Part shown: positions 7,301-17,694 of the stretch, piece after piece
How positions within the stretch are numbered: the stretch's first letter is position 1
Layout of the letters: each line of letters starts with the position of its first letter
Assembly (NCBI RefSeq): GCF_001045555.1
Contig: NZ_LFBU01000001.1
Span: 620,001 to 684,000, forward strand
DNA length: 64,000 nt
Reading direction: 5' to 3'
Source of the DNA: Marinobacter subterrani
GTDB lineage: Bacteria; Pseudomonadota; Gammaproteobacteria; Pseudomonadales; Oleiphilaceae
Notes under the pieces: model-generated
What the model was told of the DNA's origin: nothing
The model's database searches: none
What the model saw: the letters and a program-made list of their open reading frames with translations, nothing else
Translations under genes and position numbers: made by a program

Positions 7301-9829
7301 TTAACGAAGCCAGAGCACGGCGGGGTTCTCGAGGGGAAGGTTCAGGCGCTCATCGCGTACCCGCAAGCGCGGGGTATAGTGGCCGGCCGGCCGAGGAGGC
7401 ACCGAACACTCATACAGGAAACTGTGCGCCGAGCCACTGAGCGGGTGCTGCATCGCCATGGGAGTTACTGTTCTGGGTCCCTGTTCAGACGCTTCTGCCA
7501 CCAGTTCCACCGCAATGCGCTGCTCGTCGATACCGTCCAGGTACACTTCCACACTGAAGGTCTGGCGGCCTTCCGACTGGCTGGCATTGAACGCGCTGAA
7601 GCGCAGGCGTGGCCAGTGCTTCCGAATCTCCTGGTACTGGGTGAGGATTTCCGCGGCGGTCGCGGGGCTTCGTGCCTTGCCCTGCTCCACCATGGGCAGA
7701 TAGAACCGGTCCACGTATTCCCGAACCATGCGGTTGGCAGAATAGACGGCTGTTAGTTGGTCCATACTGGCCCGGATTCTCTGCAGCCATCGCCGGGGAA
7801 CGCCCTGCTGATCAACGTCATAGAAGCCCGGGATGACTTGCTGTTCCAGCAAATCAAACAGTTCCCGGGCGTCGGCAAGATCATCCTCGCTAGAGCTATG
7901 CAAATCCTCAAACACCGCACCCGGGTGGATCGCCCAGCCGACGTCGCGGTTCCAGGCTTCCGCCCACCAGCCGTCGTATTGCGACAGGTTCAGGCCGCCA
8001 TTGACCAGCACTTTCATGCCACTGGTACCGCAGGCTTCCCAGGGGTGCCGGGGGCAGTTCAGCCACACATCCACGCCCTGTATCAACTGGTTGGCGACGC
8101 CCAGATCGTAATCTTCAATGAACACGACTTTGCCTTCCACATCCGGGCGCTGGGCAAAGGCCTTCCATCGCCGGATGATGTCTTTACCCCGGCGGTCATA
8201 GGGGTGGGCCTTGCCGGCAAGCACAATCTGCAATGGGCGGTCCCGGCTCGCCAGCAGCCTGATCAGCCGCTCCGGGTCTTTCAGCAGCAGGTCTGGCCGC
8301 TTGTAGTCGGTAAAGCGTCGGGCAAAGCCGAGCGTAAGTGTTTCATTATCCAGTAACAGCCCGCAGGCGGCGGCACGGTTGCTGGCCGGGTTCTGTTCGC
8401 AGTGCTGGCTTGAAAGCCGCCGCCGGAGGTAGCTCACCAGCCGCTTTCGCTGCAGCCGCCTCATCTCCCACAGTTCTTCGTCGGAAATTGCCGTCATCGG
8501 GCAAGACACCTGCAACGGCCGCCGCCACCGGTCCTGGCCACAGGCCCGGGTCCAGATGGCATCAGATTCCGGGGAGTCCCAACTGGGCGTATGCACGCCG
8601 TTGGTCACATAGTCCGCCGGAATATCGTCTGCCGGCCAGCGGGGGAAAAACGGCTGGAAAATGGTTTGGGTAACTTTCTGGTGGATTCGGCTGACTCCGT
8701 TGATCCGGCCGCTCATGTTCAGCGCAAGCAACGCCATGTTCAGGCCCTGGTCACCGGCGTCATTGCCGGCGGAGGGATGCTCGCTGCCAAGATCGATCAG
8801 TTGCCCCGCACTCAGGCCCCGGTTTTCCAGCCAGGGCGCGAGGTAAAGCCGGAGGAGTGGGCCGGAAAAGTGATCAAATCCGGCAGCAACCGATGTGTGG
8901 GTGGTAAAAAGGTTGGTTGCCCGGGTTGCGGTTCGGGCCGTCTGAAAGTCGCTATTATGGTCTTCCTGCCAACTGAACGCACGCTCAACCAGCGCCAGCG
9001 CACAGTGCCCTTCGTTGAGATGGCACAGGCTGGGCCGCCGGCCCAGTTGCCTTAGCAGGCGCCAGCCACCAATTCCCAACACCATTTCCTGCTGGAGGCG
9101 CTTCTCCGGGTCACCGGTGTACAGCTCGCTGGTGATGCCCCGGTCGCCGGGCTCATTCCTGGGGTCATTGCTATCGAGCAGCAACAATTCGCAGCGTCCC
9201 ACCTGGGCCTTCCAGGCTCGCAGGCGAACGTGGCGGCCCGGAAAGGGTACCACCACCCTCACCCACTGGTCGTCGCTGTCCCGGAGCGGTGAAATCGGCA
9301 GCATGGTCGGGTCGTTGTAAGGGTAGAACTCCAGTTGCTCGCCATCGGTACTGATGGCCTGGCGGAAATACCCCTGCTGGTACAGCAATCCCACCGCGGT
9401 AACGGGCAGCCCAAGATCACTGGCAGCCTTGAGATAATCTCCGGCAAGAACGCCCAGCCCGCCACTGTAGAGTGGCAGGGATTCACTGAGCCCGTACTCC
9501 ATGCAGAAATACGCAATGCCTTCACCAAGATTGCTTGCGCACTCGTCGGAATACCAGGTGTCGGCATGAACGAATCTGTGGTGGGCAGCGAGCTGTTCCA
9601 GGTAACGCTGCTGAAACGAGGGATCCTGCGCCAGATCTTCCAGCCTGTCGCCAGACACACTGTTCAATACCAGCCAGGCGTTACCGGTTGCCTCCCAGGT
9701 TTCCTCGTCGAGTGCGCGCCACAGTTCGTCGCTGCCATGGTGCCAGGTCCACCGCAGGTCCAATGCCAGCTCAAACAATCCGTTCAGCGATTCGGGCAAG
9801 GACCGCGGAGTACAGGCAGCCAGGGTCAA
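7301..9829 (-). CDS. glgP: Alpha-glucan phosphorylase (GT35, DUF3417 type)
   Basis: An 842-residue phosphorylase of the long-N-terminus DUF3417 subgroup, which releases glucose-1-phosphate from alpha-1,4-glucans. The N-terminus (LFELALDLRWTWHHGSDELW) and the PLP-lysine region EACGTSGMKVLVNGGLN (about residue 605) are clear, as is the GYRVYIK-like C-terminal domain of this subgroup. The start is a TTG after GGAGAG. It ends the minus-strand half of the glycogen island, and a second GT35 enzyme (19187-21739) ends the plus-strand half; the two are clearly diverged. Two phosphorylases could differ in chain-length preference. Confidence 0.9.
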   Translation of the reverse strand: MTLAACTPRSLPESLNGLFELALDLRWTWHHGSDELWRALDEETWEATGNAWLVLNSVSGDRLEDLAQDPSFQQRYLEQLAAHHRFVHADTWYSDECASNLGEGIAYFCMEYGLSESLPLYSGGLGVLAGDYLKAASDLGLPVTAVGLLYQQGYFRQAISTDGEQLEFYPYNDPTMLPISPLRDSDDQWVRVVVPFPGRHVRLRAWKAQVGRCELLLLDSNDPRNEPGDRGITSELYTGDPEKRLQQEMVLGIGGWRLLRQLGRRPSLCHLNEGHCALALVERAFSWQEDHNSDFQTARTATRATNLFTTHTSVAAGFDHFSGPLLRLYLAPWLENRGLSAGQLIDLGSEHPSAGNDAGDQGLNMALLALNMSGRINGVSRIHQKVTQTIFQPFFPRWPADDIPADYVTNGVHTPSWDSPESDAIWTRACGQDRWRRPLQVSCPMTAISDEELWEMRRLQRKRLVSYLRRRLSSQHCEQNPASNRAAACGLLLDNETLTLGFARRFTDYKRPDLLLKDPERLIRLLASRDRPLQIVLAGKAHPYDRRGKDIIRRWKAFAQRPDVEGKVVFIEDYDLGVANQLIQGVDVWLNCPRHPWEACGTSGMKVLVNGGLNLSQYDGWWAEAWNRDVGWAIHPGAVFEDLHSSSEDDLADARELFDLLEQQVIPGFYDVDQQGVPRRWLQRIRASMDQLTAVYSANRMVREYVDRFYLPMVEQGKARSPATAAEILTQYQEIRKHWPRLRFSAFNASQSEGRQTFSVEVYLDGIDEQRIAVELVAEASEQGPRTVTPMAMQHPLSGSAHSFLYECSVPPRPAGHYTPRLRVRDERLNLPLENPAVLWLR

Positions 9830-9859
9830 GAGGTCTCTCCGGTCAGGTCAGTGCAAAGA

Positions 9860-10630
9860 TCAGTGAGCGGTGTAGCCGCCATCAATCACCAATTCGCTGC
9901 CGGTCATGAATTTGGACTCTTCCGAGGCCAGATACACGGCACCCCAGGCAATGTCGTCGGGTTCACCCATATGGCCCACCGGGTGCAACGCGGCGGTTGC
10001 CTGCTTTGCTGCTTCAAGGTCCTGGCCGGTGGTTTTCAGGTGCCCCTCCACCATGGGTGTCCAGATAAACCCCGGATGGATGGAGTTAACCCGGATGTTC
10101 TCGGTGGCATAGACCATCGCATCGGTTTTGGTCATCAGCCGCACTGCGCCCTTGGAGGCGTGGTAAGGCGGTACATCGGGAGCACCAACAAGGCCATAAA
10201 TGGACGAAAGGTTGATTATGCTGCCCACACGGGCTTTCTTCATGTGCGGAATGGCGTGCTTGGTGCAGAAGAACACACCCTTCACATTGACATTCTGCAC
10301 CCGGTCCCACTCCTCCTCGGTCAGTTCATGAGTCGGCTTGTTGGGGCCGGAAATGCCGGCATTGTTGACCAGTACGGTCAGGCTGCCGAAGGTGTCGGCA
10401 ACCTGGTCCAAAACCTGTTTGACCTCCTGTTCCTTGCTCACGTCGCAGTGCCAGTAGCCGGCTTTCAAGCCACGATCGGTCAACTGGCTGGCCAGGGCAT
10501 TGCCTTCTCTATCCTGGCAGTCGAGGATGGCAACAGCCGCACCCTCCTCCGCCATACGGGTAACCGTGGCGGCTCCAATTCCGACCGAACCACCGGTGAC
10601 AACGGCCACCTTACCTTTGAGTCGTTCCAT
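9860..10630 (-). CDS. Short-chain dehydrogenase/reductase
   Basis: A classical SDR of 256 residues with the NAD(P) motif TGGSVGIG (about 12-19), NNAG in the central strand, the catalytic Ser in INLSS, and YHASK (Tyr and Lys). The C-terminus IDGGYTAH is typical. The Asp at the end of the second strand (ILDCQD) suggests NAD over NADP. The substrate cannot be inferred; homologues are often called glucose or 3-oxoacyl dehydrogenases. The ATG has AGGGA upstream. It sits inside the glycogen island between a phosphorylase and a PilZ gene. Confidence 0.85.
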   Translation of the reverse strand: MERLKGKVAVVTGGSVGIGAATVTRMAEEGAAVAILDCQDREGNALASQLTDRGLKAGYWHCDVSKEQEVKQVLDQVADTFGSLTVLVNNAGISGPNKPTHELTEEEWDRVQNVNVKGVFFCTKHAIPHMKKARVGSIINLSSIYGLVGAPDVPPYHASKGAVRLMTKTDAMVYATENIRVNSIHPGFIWTPMVEGHLKTTGQDLEAAKQATAALHPVGHMGEPDDIAWGAVYLASEESKFMTGSELVIDGGYTAH

Positions 10631-10650
10631 GGCGATCATTCCCTGAAGTC

Positions 10651-11010
10651 TTAGTAGGCTTTCCGGCGAACCGGAAAATAGGCCATCGGCATGTGGTGTT
10701 TCTTGAGCCACTGCATCAATGAGGAGATTGTAAAGCCGTCGTTCTCAACCCCTTCGAAATCGACGCCGAGCCCGTTGTCGGATTTCCGGACAACGTGGGC
10801 CTTCAGCCTCCGAAACTGTTTTTCCTGTTTGTCAGGAAAGCGGAATTCGAGCTCTACCGTCTGGTTTAACTGGACATCTGTGTAGTCTGTGGCGATAAAC
10901 AGGCCGCGCTTTGAAGCGTCGCGTATCTGGCCGGTTGCGACGGGCATGCCGCGCTTGTACACCAGTAGACCAAGCTTTCCATGCACCCGTTTACTGAGTC
11001 TGTGTTCCAT
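10651..11010 (-). CDS. PilZ-domain c-di-GMP receptor protein
   Basis: A single-domain PilZ protein of 119 residues. Both c-di-GMP contacts are visible: RLSKR (RxxxR, 4-8) at the N-terminus and DASKRG (DxSxxG) about 25 residues later. The start follows GGGAGGAATT. It is placed between malQ and the SDR gene in the glycogen island, so a link between c-di-GMP and glucan metabolism is possible but unproven. The C-terminal tail PVRRKAY is basic. Confidence 0.88.
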   Translation of the reverse strand: MEHRLSKRVHGKLGLLVYKRGMPVATGQIRDASKRGLFIATDYTDVQLNQTVELEFRFPDKQEKQFRRLKAHVVRKSDNGLGVDFEGVENDGFTISSLMQWLKKHHMPMAYFPVRRKAY

Positions 11011-11116
11011 AATTCCTCCCTGCGACTCGTCAAGAACGTCAATTGTTGAAACTGCCTGTGTTTTATAGCGAAGTCTCGATGACGCCTTTTTGATGCTGAT
11101 CAAAAAACGATCACTC

Positions 11117-12622
11117 TCACGGCCGGCGTCCATGTTGCCGTACTGATTCAGAGATTCTGTATGACAGGCCTTTGGACAAAAGATTCCAGTCCAGTTGCCA
11201 CACCCAGTTGTTCACCACCGTGCCGGGGGTATTGAACCTGGCCTCGGTTCCCAGCCCCAGAAAATCCTGCATCGGGACGATAGCCAGCGAACAGGCAGAC
11301 CGGAAAGCAGCGTCGATCACCGGCCACGGCATGCCATCACCTGATGTGCCAAGGTATTCGTTAACATTTCGCCGGGTATGATCGTCCAGGCTCCGGTACC
11401 AGCCGAGCGTGGTGTCGTTGTCGTGGGTGCCCGTGTAGACAAGATCCCGTGCATGATGATTATGTAACAGGTGCGGGTTGTCCGGGCTGCCGTCAAAACC
11501 GAATTGCATGACTGTCATCCCGGGCAAATGGAACCGTTTGCGCAGTTCCTCCACATCGACGCTGATAATGCCCAGGTTTTCGGCAACCAGTGGCAGGTCC
11601 GGAAACCGGTTGAAACAGGCCTCCAGAAAGCGATCGCCCGGGCCGGCTACCCAATAGCCGTACCTGGGTTCCGGTGTCTGTGCTGGAATTTCCCAGTAGG
11701 CCTGGAGGCCTCGGAAGTGATCTATGCGGATCAGGTCAAACAGGTGGCGCTGGCTCTCGAGCCGTTCCAGCCACCATTGATAGCCCTCGCCGGCCATGGC
11801 CTCCCAATTGTAGAGCGGGTTGCCCCAGTGCTGGCCATTGGGAGAGAAATAATCCGGCGGCACGCCGGCCACCACGGTCGACTCTCCGCGCTCGTCGAGC
11901 TTGAACAGGTGCCGGTTGGCCCAGACATCGGCGCTATCGTGAGCCACGAAAATGGGAATATCACCAAACAATAGAACGCCCCTGGCCCGGGCATATTCCC
12001 GAAGGTGATGCCACTGTTGCTGGAACACAAATTGCTCGAACCGGATACGGCCGAGGCGCTCCTGATTCTGGTCCATAAAGTCCCTGAGTGCGCCGCTGTC
12101 CCGATCTCTCAAGGATTCGGGCCATTGCAGCCAGCCCGGAACGGCCTGCACTTCCCGGATTGCACAGAACAGGCAGAAATCATCCAGCCAGTAATCGTTG
12201 GCTTCCCGGAAGCGCTGGAAGCCAGCCTGGTCGGGGCTGTTGGAACCTTGCCCGTCCTGGTTGAAGAACCGCTTTGCCGCCAGGGCAAACGAATCTTCAC
12301 GTTGCTTTGTCGCCTCCGTGGCGTTTGTGCCGGGCTCCGCCAACTCTGCTTCGGTCAGCAGGCCTGATACCACAAGCTCGAACAGGTCAATGAACTCTGG
12401 ATTGCCGGCATGGGCGCTGAGCGACTGGTAGGGCGAAAGATCCCGGTGCGTTGGCCCGATGGGCAGCGTCTGCCAGACACTCAGGCCGCTGTCGGCCAGA
12501 AAATCTACAAATTTGCGGGCACTTGCACCAAGTACGCCCCAAGGGCCTGGCAGGCAAGTCGGATGCAAAAGCGCACCGGCGCGACGGGTGCTGAACAGGT
12601 CATTGGTGCTGCCAACCGTCAT
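11117..12622 (-). CDS. malQ: 4-alpha-glucanotransferase (amylomaltase)
   Basis: A 501-residue GH77 enzyme that transfers glucan chains between maltooligosaccharides in the cytoplasm. Characteristic segments are GPWGVLGASARKFVDFLADSG, SPYQSLSAHAGNP, the acid region DIPIFVAHDSADVW, the nucleophile region IRIDHFRGLQAYWEIP, VAENLGI, and YTGTHDNDTTLGW. Its ATG overlaps the stop of the GH57 gene by 4 bp (ATGA), so it is translationally coupled in the glgC-GH57-malQ unit. Confidence 0.95.
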   Translation of the reverse strand: MTVGSTNDLFSTRRAGALLHPTCLPGPWGVLGASARKFVDFLADSGLSVWQTLPIGPTHRDLSPYQSLSAHAGNPEFIDLFELVVSGLLTEAELAEPGTNATEATKQREDSFALAAKRFFNQDGQGSNSPDQAGFQRFREANDYWLDDFCLFCAIREVQAVPGWLQWPESLRDRDSGALRDFMDQNQERLGRIRFEQFVFQQQWHHLREYARARGVLLFGDIPIFVAHDSADVWANRHLFKLDERGESTVVAGVPPDYFSPNGQHWGNPLYNWEAMAGEGYQWWLERLESQRHLFDLIRIDHFRGLQAYWEIPAQTPEPRYGYWVAGPGDRFLEACFNRFPDLPLVAENLGIISVDVEELRKRFHLPGMTVMQFGFDGSPDNPHLLHNHHARDLVYTGTHDNDTTLGWYRSLDDHTRRNVNEYLGTSGDGMPWPVIDAAFRSACSLAIVPMQDFLGLGTEARFNTPGTVVNNWVWQLDWNLLSKGLSYRISESVRQHGRRP

Positions 12623-14346
12623 ACTGGCTTATCCACTTCATGCCCCGGCCGCATCGCTCCTCCCCGGGCCGGTTCGCCACTGCCCTGGCTCAACTGGTGG
12701 AATACCGATGGCGGGGCGGGATATCCGATCATTTCATACAGATTCACCAGATGCCGGCGGTACAGGTGCTCGAAATCGCTGACGATCTGGGCCGGGTTGT
12801 AATCACCGAACCACCAGAACCAGTCAGAACCCTCACAGACCGCCAACTGTTTCCTGGCGGATTCTTTTTGTTCGGCACTGAGGTTGCCGTTACCCATGAC
12901 CCGGTCATAGTGAACTTTTGCCTCGCAGAGCAGATCCCAGGCGCGATTCTTGTCCGGGTCACCAATCCAGGTGGAAAAGGTGCCATAGATCCAGCTTCCG
13001 GCCACCAGATGCGGCAAATGCACCGGCGCGGCAACCGGCTGGCTGACCAGGTCGGCGTAGGTGGTCAGTTTCAGCTTCGGATGGTGCGCGAGCACTGTGT
13101 AGAGTTCATCCAGAAAGTGAAAACCGTTCTCCGGGTAGTATTCCCAGGCGTTCTCGCCATCCATGATCACGGAAATAACGGGCCGGGAGGCGCCCCTGGC
13201 CTGGCCGGCGATGTTCTCCATGTGATGGACCAGGTCCCCTACCGCGTCTTTGGCGTGCCAATCGGCGTAGGTGAACCCGATAAGATCGGACAGGCCATCG
13301 TCCCGGAAGAAAACGGATACCGGGGAATCACCAAAGGTGTAGGGCTGATGGTTGCCGGAATCCGGCAGTTCCGGATTGTCTTCCCGCGCCCGGTTCAGGC
13401 TGTTGTGAATCACCGAATCCCCGCTGGCCGTCCACTGGAACCCGTGTTCATTGAGTAAAGCCAGTGTGGCCTGGCTAAGGCCGCCCTCGGACGCCCAGCA
13501 ACCGGCGGGTGCAATGCCAAAAAAACGCTGGAAAACCGCTTTTGCCTCCTGCAGTTGCCAGCTCGCCTGCTCGCTGCCACCGGGGTACACACGGTGGGCG
13601 GGCAGGATTATCTCCGGCATGGCCTCACGGGCGGATTCGAGTTCCAGAAGCAAGGGCAGCATGGCGTGGGTATAGGGGCTCACGGAGAGCTCAACCTGGC
13701 CTATCTGGGCCAGATGCCGGTATCTCGGCCCGATTCCGGAGAGCACATCGAAAATCACGTTCAGCAGGGCCCGCCGGTCGTCCGTGGAAAAGTTATACGC
13801 TTTCTCCTGAAGGCTCTGGATGCAGTTGTTTTCACGGCGTATGGATTCGCCCATCCAGCCCAGGTGATACCACACCAGAAGGTCCGACAGGAATCGGCTG
13901 GAGATATACCGCTGCAGCTCGGGCTTCTTGCGGTAGACATCGGCAAGCTCGGCCAGCCGGGCATAGGCCGGGTAGCGTTTGATAATGCGATCGGGGTTGG
14001 CCCTCAGGGATTTCTCCATCAGGCCAAGAAATGCCGGCGTGCCGGTCTCCGGCAATTCTTCTGCCACCAGCGCTGCGAGCAGCGGGTCGCCAATGTCCCC
14101 GGCGCCGTGGCGCCAGCGCTCAATCTGCACCAGATAGGTTTCAATCTGCTCAAGCAGAATAGGGGCAAAGTTGACCACTGCCCTCGCCTGCGGCTCATGT
14201 TCCAGATGCGCCGCCATGTCGCTGTAATCCTTGATGGTGTGCAGATACACCCAGGGAAACAGGAACTGCCCGGTGCGCATGTCCTCGTAGGAGGGCTGGT
14301 GCATGTGCCAGCAAATCACCACAGGGGTTTTGATGTCAGAGGCCAT
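12619..14346 (-). CDS. Glycoside hydrolase family 57 enzyme (alpha-glucan acting)
   Basis: A 575-residue GH57 protein. The first conserved region is HMHQP (14-18); the nucleophile Glu is in [10 protein letters not shown] (about 286) and the second acid in [16 protein letters not shown] (about 395). GH57 members include alpha-amylases, amylopullulanases and 4-alpha-glucanotransferases, and the motifs alone do not separate these. It lacks a signal peptide and lies in a 4-bp overlap with malQ and an 11-bp overlap with glgC, so it most likely acts on cytoplasmic glycogen or oligosaccharides. Confidence 0.9.
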   Translation of the reverse strand: MASDIKTPVVICWHMHQPSYEDMRTGQFLFPWVYLHTIKDYSDMAAHLEHEPQARAVVNFAPILLEQIETYLVQIERWRHGAGDIGDPLLAALVAEELPETGTPAFLGLMEKSLRANPDRIIKRYPAYARLAELADVYRKKPELQRYISSRFLSDLLVWYHLGWMGESIRRENNCIQSLQEKAYNFSTDDRRALLNVIFDVLSGIGPRYRHLAQIGQVELSVSPYTHAMLPLLLELESAREAMPEIILPAHRVYPGGSEQASWQLQEAKAVFQRFFGIAPAGCWASEGGLSQATLALLNEHGFQWTASGDSVIHNSLNRAREDNPELPDSGNHQPYTFGDSPVSVFFRDDGLSDLIGFTYADWHAKDAVGDLVHHMENIAGQARGASRPVISVIMDGENAWEYYPENGFHFLDELYTVLAHHPKLKLTTYADLVSQPVAAPVHLPHLVAGSWIYGTFSTWIGDPDKNRAWDLLCEAKVHYDRVMGNGNLSAEQKESARKQLAVCEGSDWFWWFGDYNPAQIVSDFEHLYRRHLVNLYEMIGYPAPPSVFHQLSQGSGEPARGGAMRPGHEVDKPV

Positions 14347-15601
14347 GGGGATAATCCTGACCGAGCATCTCGGGCGTGATCAGTACAATCCCTTTGGGGG
14401 AAACATGGAACTGTTTGCGGTCTTCCACGGCGTCAAAACCGATGCGTGTCCCTTCCGGAATTCGACATCCACGGTCAATCAGGGCATTACGGATGTGACA
14501 GTGGCGGCCAATATCGACATCCGGGTAGATAACCGAATCCGAGATTTCACTGAAAGAATGCACCCTGACCTGCGAAAACAGAAGGGAATGTTTAACCATT
14601 GCGCCAGAGACAATACAGCCCCCGGCGACCATGGAATCAACGGCCGCCCCCCGGCGATTGTCATCATCGAAGATGAACTTGGCCGGTGGTAACTGCTCCT
14701 GGTAAGTCCAGATAGGCCAGTGCGAATCGTAAAGATTCAGTTCAGGACTGATGCCAATCAACTCAAGATTGGCCTGCCAGAGGGCATCAACCGTACCGAC
14801 ATCCCGCCAGTAGGCAGGTTTGTTGTTGACCGGGTCCCGGAACGGGAAAGCCACAACCCGCAAACGCTGGATCACGGACGGGATAATGTCCTTGCCGAAG
14901 TCATGGGAAGAACCACCCTCCATGGTTTGGTCGCGCATGAGCTCATCAAACAGAACCCGGGTGCTGAACACGTAAATGCCCATGGATGCCAGCGCCTTGC
15001 CGGGCTGGCCGGGCATGGGCTTGGGCTGCTCCGGCTTCTCCACGAATTCGGTGACGTTCAGCTCGTCATCGACCGACATGACGCCGAACGCCGACGCCTC
15101 CTCAATCGGCACCTCAATGCAACCCACCGTGATATCGGCGTCGGCTTCTACATGGGCCGCCAGCATGGTGCCATAGTCCATCTTGTAGATGTGGTCGCCG
15201 GCCAGGATCAGCACGTATTCCGGCTTGTGGCTGCGGATGATGTCGAGATTCTGCAGAACGGCATCCGCCGTACCCTCGTACCAGGACGTCTCTATGCGCT
15301 GCTGGGCCGGCAACAGCTCGACAAATTCATCCAGTTCACCACGAAGAAACCCCCAGCCCCGCTGAATGTGCCGGATCAGGGAATGGGACTTGTACTGGGT
15401 GATAACACCCACCTGCCCGATGCCGGAATTGATGCAGTTTGACAGCGGGAAGTCGATGATCCGGAACTTTCCACCAAAGGGAACTGCCGGTTTGGCCCGC
15501 CAGTTGGTAAGACCATGGAGGCGGGAGCCTCTTCCTCCGGCAAGTACCAACGCAAGAGTCTGACGGGTAAGACGACTGACGAATCGCTTGGCCGTTTGCA
15601 T
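14336..15601 (-). CDS. glgC: Glucose-1-phosphate adenylyltransferase (ADP-glucose pyrophosphorylase)
   Basis: A 421-residue enzyme catalysing ATP + glucose-1-P to ADP-glucose, the committed step of bacterial glycogen synthesis. Diagnostic motifs are [13 protein letters not shown] near the N-terminus, [36 protein letters not shown] and VEKP, with a C-terminal left-handed beta-helix. The ATG start (MQTAKRF) has AGGGAAG upstream. It heads the minus-strand half of the glycogen island and diverges from glgB across about 200 bp. Confidence 0.95.
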   Translation of the reverse strand: MQTAKRFVSRLTRQTLALVLAGGRGSRLHGLTNWRAKPAVPFGGKFRIIDFPLSNCINSGIGQVGVITQYKSHSLIRHIQRGWGFLRGELDEFVELLPAQQRIETSWYEGTADAVLQNLDIIRSHKPEYVLILAGDHIYKMDYGTMLAAHVEADADITVGCIEVPIEEASAFGVMSVDDELNVTEFVEKPEQPKPMPGQPGKALASMGIYVFSTRVLFDELMRDQTMEGGSSHDFGKDIIPSVIQRLRVVAFPFRDPVNNKPAYWRDVGTVDALWQANLELIGISPELNLYDSHWPIWTYQEQLPPAKFIFDDDNRRGAAVDSMVAGGCIVSGAMVKHSLLFSQVRVHSFSEISDSVIYPDVDIGRHCHIRNALIDRGCRIPEGTRIGFDAVEDRKQFHVSPKGIVLITPEMLGQDYPHGL

Positions 15602-15807
15602 ATCTGCTTCCCTGAAGAGAACCTGTCCCTGTGGCCGGCTGATCAACCGAACGGGTTTGCCACGTTTTTGACGTCTACGACTATATTAGAACACTAGCAC
15701 GGAATTATGACGTAAACTTGTTTCGGGTCATTTTTTACCCAGGCCTCTTGGCGTCCAATGCAGTGACGCCCAATGGAAGCTACACCTGGTCAGGAATTGC
15801 ACGGTCT
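15602..15807. promoter_or_regulatory. Divergent glgC / glgB promoter region
   Basis: About 206 bp between the divergent starts of glgC and glgB must contain both promoters. An A+T-rich segment around 15668-15710 includes TATATTAGAACA, a possible -10 region, but no convincing -35 at normal spacing, so I do not assign a promoter. Head-to-head arrangement allows joint control of ADP-glucose supply and branching. Confidence 0.4.
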
Positions 15808-17694
15808 ATGGACAGTCCAACGCTCAGCGAGTTCGACCTCCACCTCTTTGCCGAAGGCAGGCATTGGCACATTTATAATGTATTGGGCGCTCACGTCTGC
15901 CGAAACCGGAGAGTCGAGGGTGTTCGGTTTGCGGTCTGGGCGCCCCACGCGAAAGCAGTGAGCGTGGTCGGTGAATTCAATCAGTGGAACGCCGGCAGCC
16001 ACAGCATGGCGCTGCACGAAGGCATGGGCGTGTGGTCGTGCTTCGTGCCGGGCATCGGCACCGGCACCCTCTACAAGTTTTCCATCACCACGGACAAGGG
16101 CCGCCAGCTTCTGAAAACCGACCCCTATGGCCAGGCCTTTGAGTTAAGGCCCGCCACCGCCGCCATAGTCACGGAGCGCGGCCACTATGGCTGGAGCGAT
16201 GGCGACTGGATCGCCCGACGCGGACGCTGGAACTGGCAGAACGCCCCCATTTCCATCTACGAGGTGCACGCCGCGTCCTGGCGCCACCATGGCTCAGGGC
16301 GTTGGCTCACCTATCGGGAACTTGCCGAGCAGTTGATTCCCTATGTGCTTGAGCTGGGCTTCACCCATATCGAGTTATTGCCGGTCACCGAGCACCCGCT
16401 GGATGAGTCCTGGGGCTACCAGACCACCGGCTACTATGCGCCAACCAGCCGCTTCGGCTCACCGGACGATCTGCGCTTTCTGGTAGACCAGTGTCACCAG
16501 CACAACATTGGTGTGATTCTGGACTGGGTTCCGGGGCACTTTCCAACCGATGAACATGCCCTCGCCCGTTTTGATGGCAGTGCCCTGTACGAACATGAAG
16601 ACCCCCGCAAGGGACAACACCAGGACTGGGGCACCCTGATCTACAACTATGGCCGGCACGAAGTCCGCAATTTCCTGATCGGCAGCGCCCTGTTCTGGCT
16701 CGATGCCTTCCACATTGACGGTTTGCGCGTGGATGCCGTCGCCTCGATGCTGTATCTGAATTATTCCCGCAAGGCAGGCGAGTGGTTGCCCAATGTTCAT
16801 GGCGGCCATGAGAACCTGGAAGCCATCGATTTTCTCAGGGAACTGAACCGCGTGTGCCAGAGCCGTTTCCCGGGAACGCTGGTGTGCGCCGAGGAATCAA
16901 CCTCCTGGCCCCGGGTTACCCGCCCGCCGGAAATTGGTGGCCTCGGCTTCAACCTCAAGTGGAACATGGGCTGGATGCACGACACCCTGGACTATCTCCG
17001 GCAAGACCCCGTGTACCGGCCCTATCACCATGAAAAGCTGACCTTCGGCCTGATCTACGCGTTTACCGAGAATTTTCTGTTACCCCTGTCTCACGATGAA
17101 GTGGTGCACGGCAAGGGCAGCCTGATCAACAAGATGGCCGGAGACGAATGGCAGCAGCGGGCCTCGCTCAGATTGCTGCTCACCTACATGTACGGCTATC
17201 CCGGTGCCAAGCTGCTGTTCATGGGTGGCGAGTTCGGCCAGCGCCGGGAGTGGAGTGAATCACGGGAACTGGACTGGTCGCTGCTGGCCCTTCCTGAGCA
17301 TCAGGGTCTCAAGCGCCTGGTACAGGACCTCAACGGCCTCTACCGCCGGGAAGTCTCCCTGCATGGTGCGAGTTTCCGGCCCGAGGGGTTTGAATGGATT
17401 GACTGTCACGACTCGTCCCAGTCGGTGATCAGTTTCGTGCGCACCGCCGGGGGCGAAACCTCGGTAATTGTGGTCAATTTCACCCCGGTACCCCGGCACC
17501 ACTACCGCATCGGCCTGCCTGAAGGCGGCACCTGGCGGGAAATTTTCAACTCGGACTCGGACTATTATGGCGGCAGTAATCTCGGCAATCCCTACCCCAT
17601 AGCCGCAGACGGGCAGGCCTGGATGAACCGCAACTGGTCGCTGGAACTGACGCTGCCGCCGCTGGGCGCAATCATCCTGAGGCCGGCGCTATGA
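15808..17694 (+). CDS. glgB: 1,4-alpha-glucan branching enzyme
   Basis: A 628-residue GH13 branching enzyme that makes alpha-1,6 links in glycogen. It has a single CBM48 domain ([22 protein letters not shown]), then the catalytic barrel with [10 protein letters not shown] (nucleophile Asp, about 308), CAEESTSW (acid Glu, about 360) and [12 protein letters not shown] (about 429). The ATG start gives a normal-length short-form GlgB; an in-frame TTG at 15718 is possible but lacks a ribosome site. Its stop overlaps the glgA start (ATGA). Confidence 0.94.
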   Translation: MDSPTLSEFDLHLFAEGRHWHIYNVLGAHVCRNRRVEGVRFAVWAPHAKAVSVVGEFNQWNAGSHSMALHEGMGVWSCFVPGIGTGTLYKFSITTDKGRQLLKTDPYGQAFELRPATAAIVTERGHYGWSDGDWIARRGRWNWQNAPISIYEVHAASWRHHGSGRWLTYRELAEQLIPYVLELGFTHIELLPVTEHPLDESWGYQTTGYYAPTSRFGSPDDLRFLVDQCHQHNIGVILDWVPGHFPTDEHALARFDGSALYEHEDPRKGQHQDWGTLIYNYGRHEVRNFLIGSALFWLDAFHIDGLRVDAVASMLYLNYSRKAGEWLPNVHGGHENLEAIDFLRELNRVCQSRFPGTLVCAEESTSWPRVTRPPEIGGLGFNLKWNMGWMHDTLDYLRQDPVYRPYHHEKLTFGLIYAFTENFLLPLSHDEVVHGKGSLINKMAGDEWQQRASLRLLLTYMYGYPGAKLLFMGGEFGQRREWSESRELDWSLLALPEHQGLKRLVQDLNGLYRREVSLHGASFRPEGFEWIDCHDSSQSVISFVRTAGGETSVIVVNFTPVPRHHYRIGLPEGGTWREIFNSDSDYYGGSNLGNPYPIAADGQAWMNRNWSLELTLPPLGAIILRPAL